Shown here: in pieces, positions 16,536 through 24,845 of the stretch
Layout: each line of letters begins with the position of its first letter
How positions within the stretch are numbered: position 1 is the first letter of the stretch
Assembly (NCBI GenBank): GCA_011525915.1
Contig: WYBM01000097.1
Coordinates: 23,476-87,475, forward strand
DNA: 64,000 nt
From: Ardenticatenaceae bacterium
GTDB lineage: Bacteria > Chloroflexota > Anaerolineae > Promineifilales > Promineifilaceae
Reading direction: 5' to 3'
Made by a program: the position numbers and the translations under genes
Notes under the pieces: generated by a model
Databases searched by the model: none
What the model was told of the DNA's origin: nothing
The model's input: only the letters and a program-made list of their open reading frames with translations

Positions 16536-18668
16536 CTAGGCCCCCATGATCCGTAAACACCAGTCACCCAGCCGGGACCAGACTTGCTGCCACAGGCTGG
16601 GGTTTACCAGGCGCTCTGCCCGGTAAAACGAAGGGCATAACCGGGCAGCATGTGCCGCCGAGCCGCACAGCCCGCAGGCCACACAGCTTTTGTCCACCCA
16701 GGCAGTGGGGCCATCCTTCAGGGGGTCTACGGCCGTGTGCAGGGTTAATGAGGGGCAGCCGCTCAAACGCATACAGGCGTGGTCGCCGCTGCATACGGCC
16801 TGGTCCACGCCAAAGCGAGCGTAACGTACCGGCAGCCCGGCCTGCACGGCGGCTGCCTTTTGTTTGCGTTCACGGCGCTGCCGCGCCAGCCGGCACTCTT
16901 CGTCGCTGATGATCACACGCAGTTGTGGGCCACGGTCATCCAGCGCCTGGGCCAGTATATGTTTGCTCTCGGCCACGTCATAGGCATTTACCCGGCGAAT
17001 CCAGCGAATGCCCAGCCCCCGCAGCGTGGCTTCAATAGAGATGTGTGACGGCCGTCCCCATGGGGTGACGCCTGTAGACGGTACATGCTGCTGTCCGGTG
17101 GCTGAGGCATAACCATTTTCGATGATGATCAGCACGGCGTCATAGCCGTGCCAGTGGGCATGGCTGACCCCCGTGATCAGCCCATTGTGCCAGAAGCCGC
17201 CGTCGCCCATCACTACCACCGTCGGCTGCCCCAGCGCCGGGCCGACAGCGCCGCCGCTGGCCAGGCTCAGGCCGTACCCCAACACGGTGCTGCCGATGTT
17301 AAACGGCGGCAGGGTGGCAAAGGTGTTGCAGCCAATGTCCATGGAAATGTGCAGCGGCCCGCGCTCTTGTTGCAGAAGTTTTAAGGCGGTGAACAACGGC
17401 CGTTCCGGGCAGCCCGTGCAAAACCCCGGCGGGCGTGGTGGCAGGGCCATCGGCAGCTCGATGCGGGGTGGTGGCGGGGCGGGGTGGCTTTTGGCCTGGC
17501 CGGTGGCGGCCAGCCAGTTGGCCAGGCCGTCTCGCACTACGTCGGCGGTATATTCGCCCGCTTCCGGCAGCACGTCCTTGCCCCAGATGCGGCTGGCCAG
17601 CCCGGTGTGATGGGCCAGCGCCGCCACTTGCGGGGCGATAAAGGCCGGGTATCCCTCTTCCACCACCAACACATGCTCTTTGTTTTGCAAAAAGGCTTCG
17701 ATTTGGGCCGGCACCAGAGGGTGGACGACGTTGAGCACCAGCAGGGGCAGGTCGGTACGGCCGTAAGCATCAGCCAGCCCCAGCAAACGCAGCCCCCGCA
17801 GCACCGTGTCATACTGCCCACCCGGCATGATGATGCCGGTACGGCCGTGGCCCGGAAAAAGCTCATTCATCTCCTGGTCCACAATGAATTGGCGGGCAGC
17901 CGGCAGGCGTTCCGCCACTTTAGCCCGTTCCTGGGCGTAAGTAGAAGGAGGCAGGACGATACGGCCGTAGTCCCGCAGTGCCTGTGGCAGTAAACGGTGT
18001 GGGCTAAACGGTGGCGGCCGGTTGTCCTTACAAACAAAACTGCCCGTCATATGGTTGGCGCGGATACGCAGTGACAGCATCACCGGCAGATGGCAAACTT
18101 CTGACAGGTCAAATGCCTGTTCTGCCAGAGCTACCAGCCGTGGCATATGGTAACGGGGATCAAGCAGTGGTAGTGATGATTTGAGGGCGATGGCATGGGT
18201 ACGTTCTTGGATGACGCTGGCCCCTTCCCCATAATCTTCGCCCACCAGAACGAGGCAGCCGCCCGTCACCCCGGCCGAGGCCAGGTTAGACAGTGCATCG
18301 GAGGCCACGTTGGTGCCCACAATGGACTTCCACGTCACTGCCCCCCGCAGCGGGTAATGAATGGAAGCGCCCAGCAGCGCCGCCGCACCTGCCTCGCTGG
18401 CCGAGGCTTCAAACTGCACGCCCAACGGCGCCAATACGTCAGCGCGAGCGTCTGCCAGCACGTCCATCAGGTGCGAAATGGGCGCGCCAGGGTAGCCGCC
18501 CACGTAAGCCACACCAGCCTGTAGAATGGCCTTTGTCAGCGCCAGGATGGCCTCGCCATGAAAAATATCGCCAGCTCCCAAGGTCAGTTTGTGTACGTCC
18601 CCGGTGAAAGAGCGTTCCATACTTTTGGTGGTGGCGTAACCTCTTCTACGCATAATCCATTTGCTCAC
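16536..18668 (-). CDS. iorA: Indolepyruvate/arylpyruvate:ferredoxin oxidoreductase alpha subunit (IorA-like)
   Basis: This is a 710-residue protein with the pyrimidine-binding and transketolase-like domains first. A thiamine-diphosphate domain follows (GFCTGCPERPLF, MDIGCNTF, then VMGDGGFWHNG and IIENGYASATGQQ, which match the GDG...N TPP motif). The C-terminus carries two [4Fe-4S] motifs (CSGDHACMRLSGC and CVACGLCGSA...CP). It catalyses the 2-oxoacid decarboxylation half of the IOR reaction and passes electrons to ferredoxin. The reading frame starts at GTG 18668, immediately after the padD stop; ATG codons six and seventeen codons in are alternatives. Its position next to padD and paaX argues for an aromatic 2-oxoacid substrate. 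Confidence 0.82.
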   Translation of the reverse strand: MSKWIMRRRGYATTKSMERSFTGDVHKLTLGAGDIFHGEAILALTKAILQAGVAYVGGYPGAPISHLMDVLADARADVLAPLGVQFEASASEAGAAALLGASIHYPLRGAVTWKSIVGTNVASDALSNLASAGVTGGCLVLVGEDYGEGASVIQERTHAIALKSSLPLLDPRYHMPRLVALAEQAFDLSEVCHLPVMLSLRIRANHMTGSFVCKDNRPPPFSPHRLLPQALRDYGRIVLPPSTYAQERAKVAERLPAARQFIVDQEMNELFPGHGRTGIIMPGGQYDTVLRGLRLLGLADAYGRTDLPLLVLNVVHPLVPAQIEAFLQNKEHVLVVEEGYPAFIAPQVAALAHHTGLASRIWGKDVLPEAGEYTADVVRDGLANWLAATGQAKSHPAPPPPRIELPMALPPRPPGFCTGCPERPLFTALKLLQQERGPLHISMDIGCNTFATLPPFNIGSTVLGYGLSLASGGAVGPALGQPTVVVMGDGGFWHNGLITGVSHAHWHGYDAVLIIIENGYASATGQQHVPSTGVTPWGRPSHISIEATLRGLGIRWIRRVNAYDVAESKHILAQALDDRGPQLRVIISDEECRLARQRRERKQKAAAVQAGLPVRYARFGVDQAVCSGDHACMRLSGCPSLTLHTAVDPLKDGPTAWVDKSCVACGLCGSAAHAARLCPSFYRAERLVNPSLWQQVWSRLGDWCLRIMGA

Positions 18669-19556
18669 TTACCAGCCCGGTTTTGTGCCCGGCCCACTGT
18701 AACCTGGTGTACGGGCGGGGGTATGGGCCAGGGCAAAACCCTGGTTATAGGCGGCTCGTGTGATGATGGTGAATTTGAGCGCCCAGCCAGTGACAAGGGT
18801 GGCTAATCCCACAATGAGGGCTACTGGGGCCAGCGCCCCCAGCAGAGGACTGCCAGGGGGCACAAGCGGGACGATCAGGAGCACGGCCAGGGGCAGGGCG
18901 TGACCCAACCAGACAACCACGTTGTTTACCTTTGTTAATGCGGCCGCTGCCTGGGCAGGAGCCGCCCCCGGCTGCTGCAATTTGCGCCGGTAAGCCGTCC
19001 ACACCCACAGCCGCAGAATGAGCAAGACAAACAGCGTGGCCGGCAGCCAGCGTGTGAGGGGACCAAACACGGCCGTGCTGGCCAGCAACAGCCCGGCGCC
19101 CTCGGCCAGCCCGGTTACCAGTAACAAAGGCACAATCAATGGTTCACGCCACACCGGAATGCCACGTGCCGCTTTAAGCATTTGCGCCTGGGCAAAAAGA
19201 AAGCCCAGACCAAACAAGGCCGCTACCAGGGCCAGTGGGGCTGACAGCCATAGGAGGCCGACTACCGCCAGCCCCAACAGAGGCAGCGAAAGCAGCGCCT
19301 CGCGGCTCATCCATGAGGTGCGAGGGTTGAGGATGACGTACAGCGCCCGCCAGCGCTGGCCCAGTTTGATCCACACAGAGGCCAACCCCAGGCTAATAAT
19401 GGCCAATGCCAGCCAGCCCATGTAGGTGAGCCACAAAGGGTTTTGGAAAGAGACCACGGCCGTGAACAACAACAGCCCTGTCCCCGTGCCGCCGCAGCTA
19501 AACTGAATGCCGGCCCGCCAATCCCACACTGCCTGACGCCATGGTTTTTCTCTCAT
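18669..19556 (-). CDS. padD: Membrane anchor subunit of a molybdopterin oxidoreductase (PadD/DmsC-NrfD-like)
   Basis: This protein of about 295 residues has eight or so hydrophobic segments beginning near FSCGGTGTGLLLFTAVV. The start is ATG 19556 (MREKPWRQ), four bases after the padC stop; the longer frame merely overlaps padC. Hydrophobic spacing and the LGHALPLAVLL / LKFTIITRAAYNQGFAL C-terminus resemble the DmsC/NrfD-type quinone-reactive anchors. In the phenylacetyl-CoA:acceptor oxidoreductase of Thauera/Aromatoleum the third subunit plays this role, passing electrons to the quinone pool. The anchor call is firm and the PadD identity comes from its neighbours. Confidence 0.72.
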   Translation of the reverse strand: MREKPWRQAVWDWRAGIQFSCGGTGTGLLLFTAVVSFQNPLWLTYMGWLALAIISLGLASVWIKLGQRWRALYVILNPRTSWMSREALLSLPLLGLAVVGLLWLSAPLALVAALFGLGFLFAQAQMLKAARGIPVWREPLIVPLLLVTGLAEGAGLLLASTAVFGPLTRWLPATLFVLLILRLWVWTAYRRKLQQPGAAPAQAAAALTKVNNVVVWLGHALPLAVLLIVPLVPPGSPLLGALAPVALIVGLATLVTGWALKFTIITRAAYNQGFALAHTPARTPGYSGPGTKPGW

Positions 19557-19560
19557 CGCT

Positions 19561-20220
19561 TTAATCCTTAACCGCCTTTTGTTCCCAGAGGTAATAAAAT
19601 CCCGGTTCGGCCCCCAGTTCTTCATGCATACGAAAATGTTCGTTTTCACGCAGCAGGCAGGAGACGTTGCTGTCCGGGTCGTCGGCGTCGCCAAAGTGCA
19701 GGGCGTGGGCGATGCAGGAATTAACACAAGCAGGGGTAACTTCCGGATCAATACCGGGCGTCTGCCCGCTGCCGTTGGCAGCATCAACACGGTCTACACA
19801 GAAGGTGCATTTGGTAGCGACCCCCATGCGGCCAGGGTCAAACCGGGCCATTTCGCTTTCCAGGGCACGGCCGTTAAAGGCAAAATGCGCTTTGGTGACC
19901 TTAAATCTGGCCTGGTAAGGGCAGGCCACAATGCAGTAGCCACAGCCAATGCACAGGTTGTAATCAATGGTCACAATACCATCTTTGCGCTGGCGGGTGG
20001 CCGTGGTGGGGCACACCGTCATGCAGGGGGGGCTGGCGCAGTGCTGGCAGCCCACAGGCACAAAGGTGCGCGTGACAGTGGGGTATTCACCTGCTTCCAT
20101 GTCCAGTACGGCGCGCCACTGGACACCAGGTGGCGTGGCGTTGGCGTGGCGGCAGGCGGCCGTGCACGTCTGGCAGCCTACACACCGGCGCAAATCTACC
20201 ACCATGATGTATCGGGTCAT
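19561..20220 (-). CDS. padC: Four-cluster ferredoxin subunit (PadC/DmsB-like)
   Basis: This 219-residue protein has four [4Fe-4S] motifs in the DmsB arrangement: CVGCQTCTAAC at ~13, CQHCASPPCMTVC at ~58, CIGCGYCIVAC at ~90, and a split set CTFC...CVNSC. It relays electrons between the molybdopterin subunit and the membrane anchor. Its length fits PadC (~24 kDa). It begins 68 bp after padB and is followed by padD after 4 bp, so the three are one transcription unit. No export signal is visible on this subunit. Confidence 0.85.
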   Translation of the reverse strand: MTRYIMVVDLRRCVGCQTCTAACRHANATPPGVQWRAVLDMEAGEYPTVTRTFVPVGCQHCASPPCMTVCPTTATRQRKDGIVTIDYNLCIGCGYCIVACPYQARFKVTKAHFAFNGRALESEMARFDPGRMGVATKCTFCVDRVDAANGSGQTPGIDPEVTPACVNSCIAHALHFGDADDPDSNVSCLLRENEHFRMHEELGAEPGFYYLWEQKAVKD

Positions 20221-20288
20221 CTTGTTCTCCCTGAGATGGTAAATGGTAATGGCGGGGTGACCACAAAGGTTACCCCCTACAAAACGTA

Positions 20289-23057
20289 TTACCGTTTACC
20301 GTTTACGGGCGTTATAGCCACCGGCACAATGTCTGCGGCTGAGCCGGTGGCGTCTGTCAGGTCTAGCAGCATGGGGACAAGGGCATTCATGCTGGGCGTC
20401 TCAAATTCTTTGGCATGGGGTGTGGCCCAGTGGCCGAACTGGCCGATCATCAAAACGGTGTCTGGGCGAATGCCCTGGCGCAGCACGGCCGGGCCACGCA
20501 CAGCCCGCAGCGGCGAGCGCACTTCGATAAGGTCGCCGTCATGGATGCCCAGTTTTACGGCCGTGCCCGTATTGATCACAACCCCTTTATGTCCTTTGAT
20601 ATTGTCGGCTACTTCTTTCATCATCGGCACGCCGACGTTGCTGCCCCATGCATATTGCATGCTGCGCGCTGTCAGCAGCCAGAAGGGGTATTCGGCTTCT
20701 GTGCCGCCCAGGTTTTCTTGAATGGCGGCGCGGATCAGTTGGGGGAAGTCATGCCAGGTGGGCAGCGGTTCGTACTCCTGCAACTGCCTGTCCCACCAGG
20801 CAATACCGTGTTCGTGCAGCCGGTTCCGCAGCTGGCAGCCTATGCGGTAGAGCCGCTCCTGGTAAGGCATCTCAAAGCGCAGCCCCTGGTCTTGCAGTGC
20901 CGGGTAGAGGTACCAGAGCAGGCGGGGAAACGGCCGTACCTTAAACCCGTGTTCCTTGTACCAGGCCAGCCCATCTTGCTCCTGCCCGTCGCTTACCTCG
21001 GCGCTGGCGGCGCGGCAAACGCTGTCCCATATCTCCTCTACGGAATAGGCTCGTGTTTCCTCCAGGCTGAAATCGTAATTTTCGCCGTGCAACGAGATGC
21101 TGGTAGCGCCGCGGTTGATGGCCCGATTGTACTTTGCCAACAAGCCGGTACGCTGCGCCAGTTCGGTGGCAATCCAGGTGAAATCCCGCGTGTGCTCGCG
21201 GGTGGGGATGACAGGTTGCCGCAGCGCCACCCCCTGATACTCCCAGAAATATTCAATGTACTTGGTGCCGCCGACCCGGTAGAGCTGCAGCCCCTCCAGA
21301 TCAGTGGCTTCGGGCAGCAGCACGTCGGCCATCCAGTTTGTTTCATCCAGCGTATAGGCAAAGGCCACCACAAAGGGGAACCGGGTTATCAATTCGCTCA
21401 GATTGTCTGTGTCCCAGAAGGAAATGGCCGGATTGGTACGGTAGACAAACCACAAGTCGGGCAGTGTTGGTTCTGGCCAGTTGGGAAATGGTTCCTGCTG
21501 CTGCATCCAGGCCAGGTGGGTAGGGCCTAAGGATTGGCTCCAGGGAGAGTTGGCGGCCAGCGGCACCAGGGTGCGGTGGCCGTGGCGCACTGTTGGCCGT
21601 GAGAGCCAGCCAGCCTTGTCTGTGGGGTTCCAGGGGTATTCCATAAAGCCGTCAGGGCCGGGCTGCACACTGCTGTGGCGGTTGACGGCGGGGCGGTTCA
21701 GGCGCACCGTGGTGCCCAGCGTGCCGCCGGGCACATCCAGCCCACCTACCAGGCAGGCCAGCAGGGTGCGTGCCCAGGCGCAATCATAGCCGCCCCAGCC
21801 ATTGCTGACCGTTTTGCCCAACACTACTGCTACCGGGCGGAGGGGGAGTGTACGTCCTTCTACCTCTACTGTTTCGCCTATATGGGCGTGGGCCAAAAAT
21901 TCGGCTGCCAGACGGCGGATGGTGGCGGCAGGCACGTCACAAATGGTTTCGGCCCATTCTGGTGTGAATGGTTTTTCATGAGCCAACAACCGGGTAAAAC
22001 CGGTAGCACAAACCACAGACTCGTGCCACCAGGCATCTTCGTCGGCGCCTACTTCCAGGCCAGAGACGGTAAACGTCCCTTCCAGGGCGGGGTCAGCGGC
22101 TGGTGTGTCAAAGGGCACGGCCGTGTGCTGCTTCAGGTCCCAAATGAGTGGTTTACGTGTTTGCGGATCACGCAGGTAAAAGCCATTGGGGGCTATGAGA
22201 TAAGGCGAGGCAGTCATCTGCCTGAGAAAGGGGATATCCAGTTTGTGACGAGGGGTCTCGTGCAGCAAGACATGTAGCAGGGCGTGCATAAAAGCGGCGT
22301 CTGTCTTAGGGCGGATGGGCACCCATTCAGCTGAACAGCCCCCGGTGATAGAAAGATGCGGCTCAATTTGCACCCGCTTGACACCACGCTCACGGGCGTC
22401 GGCGTGCCGCCAGACGCCGCATACACCACCAGACGCCTCGATGTTAGCGCCAAAGGAGAGGATATACTCTACACGTGGCGTATCGGCGCAGACGGTAAAG
22501 GCACGATGCCAGAGTTCCCCATACAGATGTTCTGAGTGGTAGCATTTCACCCCCTGCCCGCTGCCAAAACTCATGTCAACGGGTCCCCAGGCCGCCAGGA
22601 AAGCGGGAAAAGTGCCCATATAAGCGGTGGGGGTGCCGGCACCGCCGAAGCTGGCGGCCACTCGCGGATAACCAGAGCCATCCAGCAGGCCCTGTTGACG
22701 GATGTCATTTAACTTGGCAGACACCAGCGCCAGGGCTTCATCCCAGGTGATGGGCACAAAGCCGGGGTCTTCCCGCCGCCCTTTACGAGGGTTTGTCCGT
22801 TTCATAGGGGTGTGGATGCGGTGGGGGTTGTATGTCTTTTCAATGAGGCCAAATGCTTTGACACAAACCGTACCCGCCGCCGGGTGAATGTCGGCGGCGG
22901 TAAAGTTAGGTTCCACCTCGGTGGCCACACCATCTTCTACTTTAACAGTGAGCAGGTCTGGCCCGGCGACACATTGGTAGCAGTAGGTGGGTATTTTTTG
23001 GGTGGCGTGTGTGTTACGGCCGTGATCCTTACCGGCCTGATGTGAACTTGTGTTCAT
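20289..23057 (-). CDS. padB: Molybdopterin oxidoreductase, phenylacetyl-CoA:acceptor oxidoreductase catalytic subunit-like (PadB)
   Basis: This is a 922-residue DMSO-reductase-family protein. The N-terminus has a CYQCVAGPD iron-sulfur segment, then VCVKAFGLIEKTYNPHRI and MKRTNPRKGRREDPGFVPITWDEAL. Molybdopterin-binding segments include GSGQGVKCYHSEHLYG and, at the C-terminus, LLTARSMQYAWGSN and IGQFGHWATPHA. The overall text is what I recall for PadB, which oxidises phenylacetyl-CoA at the alpha carbon to phenylglyoxylate. The CxxCxxxC motif has Pro where the third Cys is normally found, leaving three ligands in the usual positions. No Tat signal is evident, suggesting a cytoplasmic enzyme. 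A related oxidoreductase with another substrate cannot be excluded. Confidence 0.75.
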   Translation of the reverse strand: MNTSSHQAGKDHGRNTHATQKIPTYCYQCVAGPDLLTVKVEDGVATEVEPNFTAADIHPAAGTVCVKAFGLIEKTYNPHRIHTPMKRTNPRKGRREDPGFVPITWDEALALVSAKLNDIRQQGLLDGSGYPRVAASFGGAGTPTAYMGTFPAFLAAWGPVDMSFGSGQGVKCYHSEHLYGELWHRAFTVCADTPRVEYILSFGANIEASGGVCGVWRHADARERGVKRVQIEPHLSITGGCSAEWVPIRPKTDAAFMHALLHVLLHETPRHKLDIPFLRQMTASPYLIAPNGFYLRDPQTRKPLIWDLKQHTAVPFDTPAADPALEGTFTVSGLEVGADEDAWWHESVVCATGFTRLLAHEKPFTPEWAETICDVPAATIRRLAAEFLAHAHIGETVEVEGRTLPLRPVAVVLGKTVSNGWGGYDCAWARTLLACLVGGLDVPGGTLGTTVRLNRPAVNRHSSVQPGPDGFMEYPWNPTDKAGWLSRPTVRHGHRTLVPLAANSPWSQSLGPTHLAWMQQQEPFPNWPEPTLPDLWFVYRTNPAISFWDTDNLSELITRFPFVVAFAYTLDETNWMADVLLPEATDLEGLQLYRVGGTKYIEYFWEYQGVALRQPVIPTREHTRDFTWIATELAQRTGLLAKYNRAINRGATSISLHGENYDFSLEETRAYSVEEIWDSVCRAASAEVSDGQEQDGLAWYKEHGFKVRPFPRLLWYLYPALQDQGLRFEMPYQERLYRIGCQLRNRLHEHGIAWWDRQLQEYEPLPTWHDFPQLIRAAIQENLGGTEAEYPFWLLTARSMQYAWGSNVGVPMMKEVADNIKGHKGVVINTGTAVKLGIHDGDLIEVRSPLRAVRGPAVLRQGIRPDTVLMIGQFGHWATPHAKEFETPSMNALVPMLLDLTDATGSAADIVPVAITPVNGKR

Positions 23058-23232
23058 AACCGTTTATCTGCCTTTGCCGCCGGCTGCCCACCGGTGGCTG
23101 ACGGACTGGGGGAAGGTGTTGGTAAACCGCAGAGACTATTCGGAAATCCTGAAGAGCGTAAACTGCGGTTTCCTCGAGGAATCGGCAATGCCTCAAGCGT
23201 TTTTTTATTTTTGCATGATTGTTGCCGATTAC

Positions 23233-23640
23233 CTAAAGCGCGGCCACTTTTTCCGCTTTAGCCATAAAGCGGATGGCGCTTTTGGCCACGTCTACGATGA
23301 AGCGGACGTGCTGACCATAGGCAACCTCTTCTAAATTGTCACGGGCGGTAATGTTGAGGGTGACACGACGGCCGTCTACATTGGTGATGGTGGCCGTGAT
23401 CTCTACCCACATACCCAGCAGTGTAGGGGCGGTGTGATCTACCTCGATGTGAACACCTACGGAGTCTTCACCAGCGTCTACATGGGCCAGCAGCAGGTTG
23501 CGGCAGGTGATTTCAATGTCGCGAACAAGTTCGGGAGTGGCATAGACACGGCCGTCTGACCCCAAAAAATCAATGGTGCGGGCCTCATCTACCGTCAGGC
23601 GGCTGGTGGTGGTGAGGCCAGCGGTTAAGCTATCTTTCAT
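23233..23640 (-). CDS. Hotdog-fold acyl-CoA thioesterase (FlK-like)
   Basis: This 135-residue protein starts at ATG 23640 with GGAGCG upstream. It is a hotdog domain: VYATPELVRDIEITCRNLLLAHVDAGEDSVGVHIEV, LLGMWVEITATITNVDGRRVTLNI and GQHVRFIVDV are the core strands and helix of the fluoroacetyl-CoA-thioesterase-like family. In an aryl-CoA pathway it could free CoA from dead-end thioesters such as phenylacetyl-CoA or ring-opened products. It lies between had and padB on the same strand. The 175 bases to padB contain the palindrome TTCCTCGAGGAA (23170-23181) and an A/T-rich run but no gene. Confidence 0.75.
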   Translation of the reverse strand: MKDSLTAGLTTTSRLTVDEARTIDFLGSDGRVYATPELVRDIEITCRNLLLAHVDAGEDSVGVHIEVDHTAPTLLGMWVEITATITNVDGRRVTLNITARDNLEEVAYGQHVRFIVDVAKSAIRFMAKAEKVAAL

Positions 23641-23664
23641 GATTTTACGCTCCTTTGAAAATAA

Positions 23665-23718
23665 CCTCCCGGAGGCTTCTACGGCAAAGGTCATCTGGGA
23701 TGAACCCTCCGGGAGGGT
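23665..23718. repeat. Pair of GC-rich palindromes between had and thioesterase genes
   Basis: CCTCCCGGAGG (23665-23675) and ACCCTCCGGGAGGGT (23704-23718) are each self-complementary and can also pair with each other. They sit in a 136-bp spacer within the operon and may be a REP-like mRNA stabiliser or attenuator. Confidence 0.55.
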
Positions 23719-23721
23719 GGC

Positions 23722-23763
23722 TTCTGAAAACTGACCACTGATGACTGAAAACTGATACTGGGA
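23722..23763 (-). repeat. Dispersed intergenic repeat, copy D (reverse orientation)
   Basis: Read on the minus strand, this gives CAGTATCAGTTTTCAGTCAT, CAGTGGTCAGTTTTCAGAAG, which matches the first half of the copies at 2717, 3423 and 29181. It abuts the palindrome pair. Confidence 0.55.
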
Positions 23764-23776
23764 GGCTGGCTTTTAG

Positions 23777-24796
23777 TCAGGGAGTAATCACTGACCGAAT
23801 GCCGTGCCCGGCGCGCAGTGTGTCTAACCCGGTGTTGATATCATCCAGCGCAAAGCGGGCAGTGACCAGTTCTTTCACTTTGATTTTTCCCTGGCGGACC
23901 AGTTCTAAGACACGAGGGTAATCGACGGCCCGGCAGCCCAGGGAGCCAATGATTTCTATTTCCCGGTACATCACCTTGCCCAGATTAAGTGTGGTCGGCT
24001 TATCGGCAAAACCAACAACAACAAAGCGGCCACCAGTGCGCAGTGAGTTAAAGGCCTGCCCCTGCACCACCGGGTTGCCAATAGCTTCAAAGCTCACGTC
24101 GGCGCCACCGTTTGTGAGCTTCAGAATTTCTTTGTCAATGCGTTCGTAGCTGGTAGCGTCAAGGGCCAGTTGTGCGCCTAACTGCCGGGCCCATGCCAGC
24201 TTTTGGGCGACGATATCAACAGCAATGACCTGGGCGCCCACAGCAGCGGCTACCTGTACCACGTTCAGACCAATACCACCGCAGCCAAAAACGACCACTT
24301 TATCTCCTGGCTTTACCTGGCCGCGGTTGACAACAGCATGGTAGGGCGTCGTGGTGGCATCAGCAATGATCGCCCCTTCGACCAGTGGAATTTCATCAGG
24401 CAGGGCAAAGATGTCCTTGGCTGGGGCAATGACGTATTCGGCGTAGCCTCCATGGACATTGTTGCCAAACATGACCATGCGCTCACACACATTCTCACGG
24501 CCGTAGCGGCACAGGGCACATTGGCCGCAGCCGTATACGGCGGGTAAAAGTACCCGGTCGCCTTCACGCCAGGTGACATCGGCCCCGCGGGCGGTAATGG
24601 TGCCTGAAATCTCATGCCCCAGAATGAGGGGTGGTTTCTTGAAGGTGGGGGTGCCATGGTCGATGTAATGCAAATCGGTATGACACAGGCCACAGGCGGC
24701 GACTTTGACCAGCACCTGGCCTGGCCCTGGCTGTGGCGTGGGCCACTCTTCCACGACCAATGGTTGGTGAGCCTGGTAAAAGATGGCTGCTTTCAT
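23777..24796 (-). CDS. had: Zn-dependent alcohol dehydrogenase, 6-hydroxycyclohex-1-ene-1-carbonyl-CoA dehydrogenase-like
   Basis: This 339-residue MDR enzyme starts at ATG 24796, four bases after AGGAGG. Catalytic zinc ligands are Cys38 and the GHE His; the structural zinc site is the four-Cys lobe CGQCALCRYGRENVC. The NAD site is FGCGGIGLNVVQ. In the benzoyl-CoA pathway Had oxidises 6-hydroxycyclohexenoyl-CoA to the 6-oxo compound, the step between Dch and Oah. Both of those enzymes are in this island, and dch is only 49 bp upstream. The MDR family is broad, so the exact substrate rests on context. Confidence 0.8.
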   Translation of the reverse strand: MKAAIFYQAHQPLVVEEWPTPQPGPGQVLVKVAACGLCHTDLHYIDHGTPTFKKPPLILGHEISGTITARGADVTWREGDRVLLPAVYGCGQCALCRYGRENVCERMVMFGNNVHGGYAEYVIAPAKDIFALPDEIPLVEGAIIADATTTPYHAVVNRGQVKPGDKVVVFGCGGIGLNVVQVAAAVGAQVIAVDIVAQKLAWARQLGAQLALDATSYERIDKEILKLTNGGADVSFEAIGNPVVQGQAFNSLRTGGRFVVVGFADKPTTLNLGKVMYREIEIIGSLGCRAVDYPRVLELVRQGKIKVKELVTARFALDDINTGLDTLRAGHGIRSVITP

Positions 24797-24845
24797 AGAG
24801 CCTCCTATTTGACTTCTGTAAGCGACGTCGCTTTTACGAATAGGG

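Noticed and set aside
20415..21530. Long plus-strand open frames opposite padB, padC, iorA and oah
   Set aside because: They lie antisense to genes with clear family motifs, show no domain pattern of their own, and are expected in GC-rich coding sequence.
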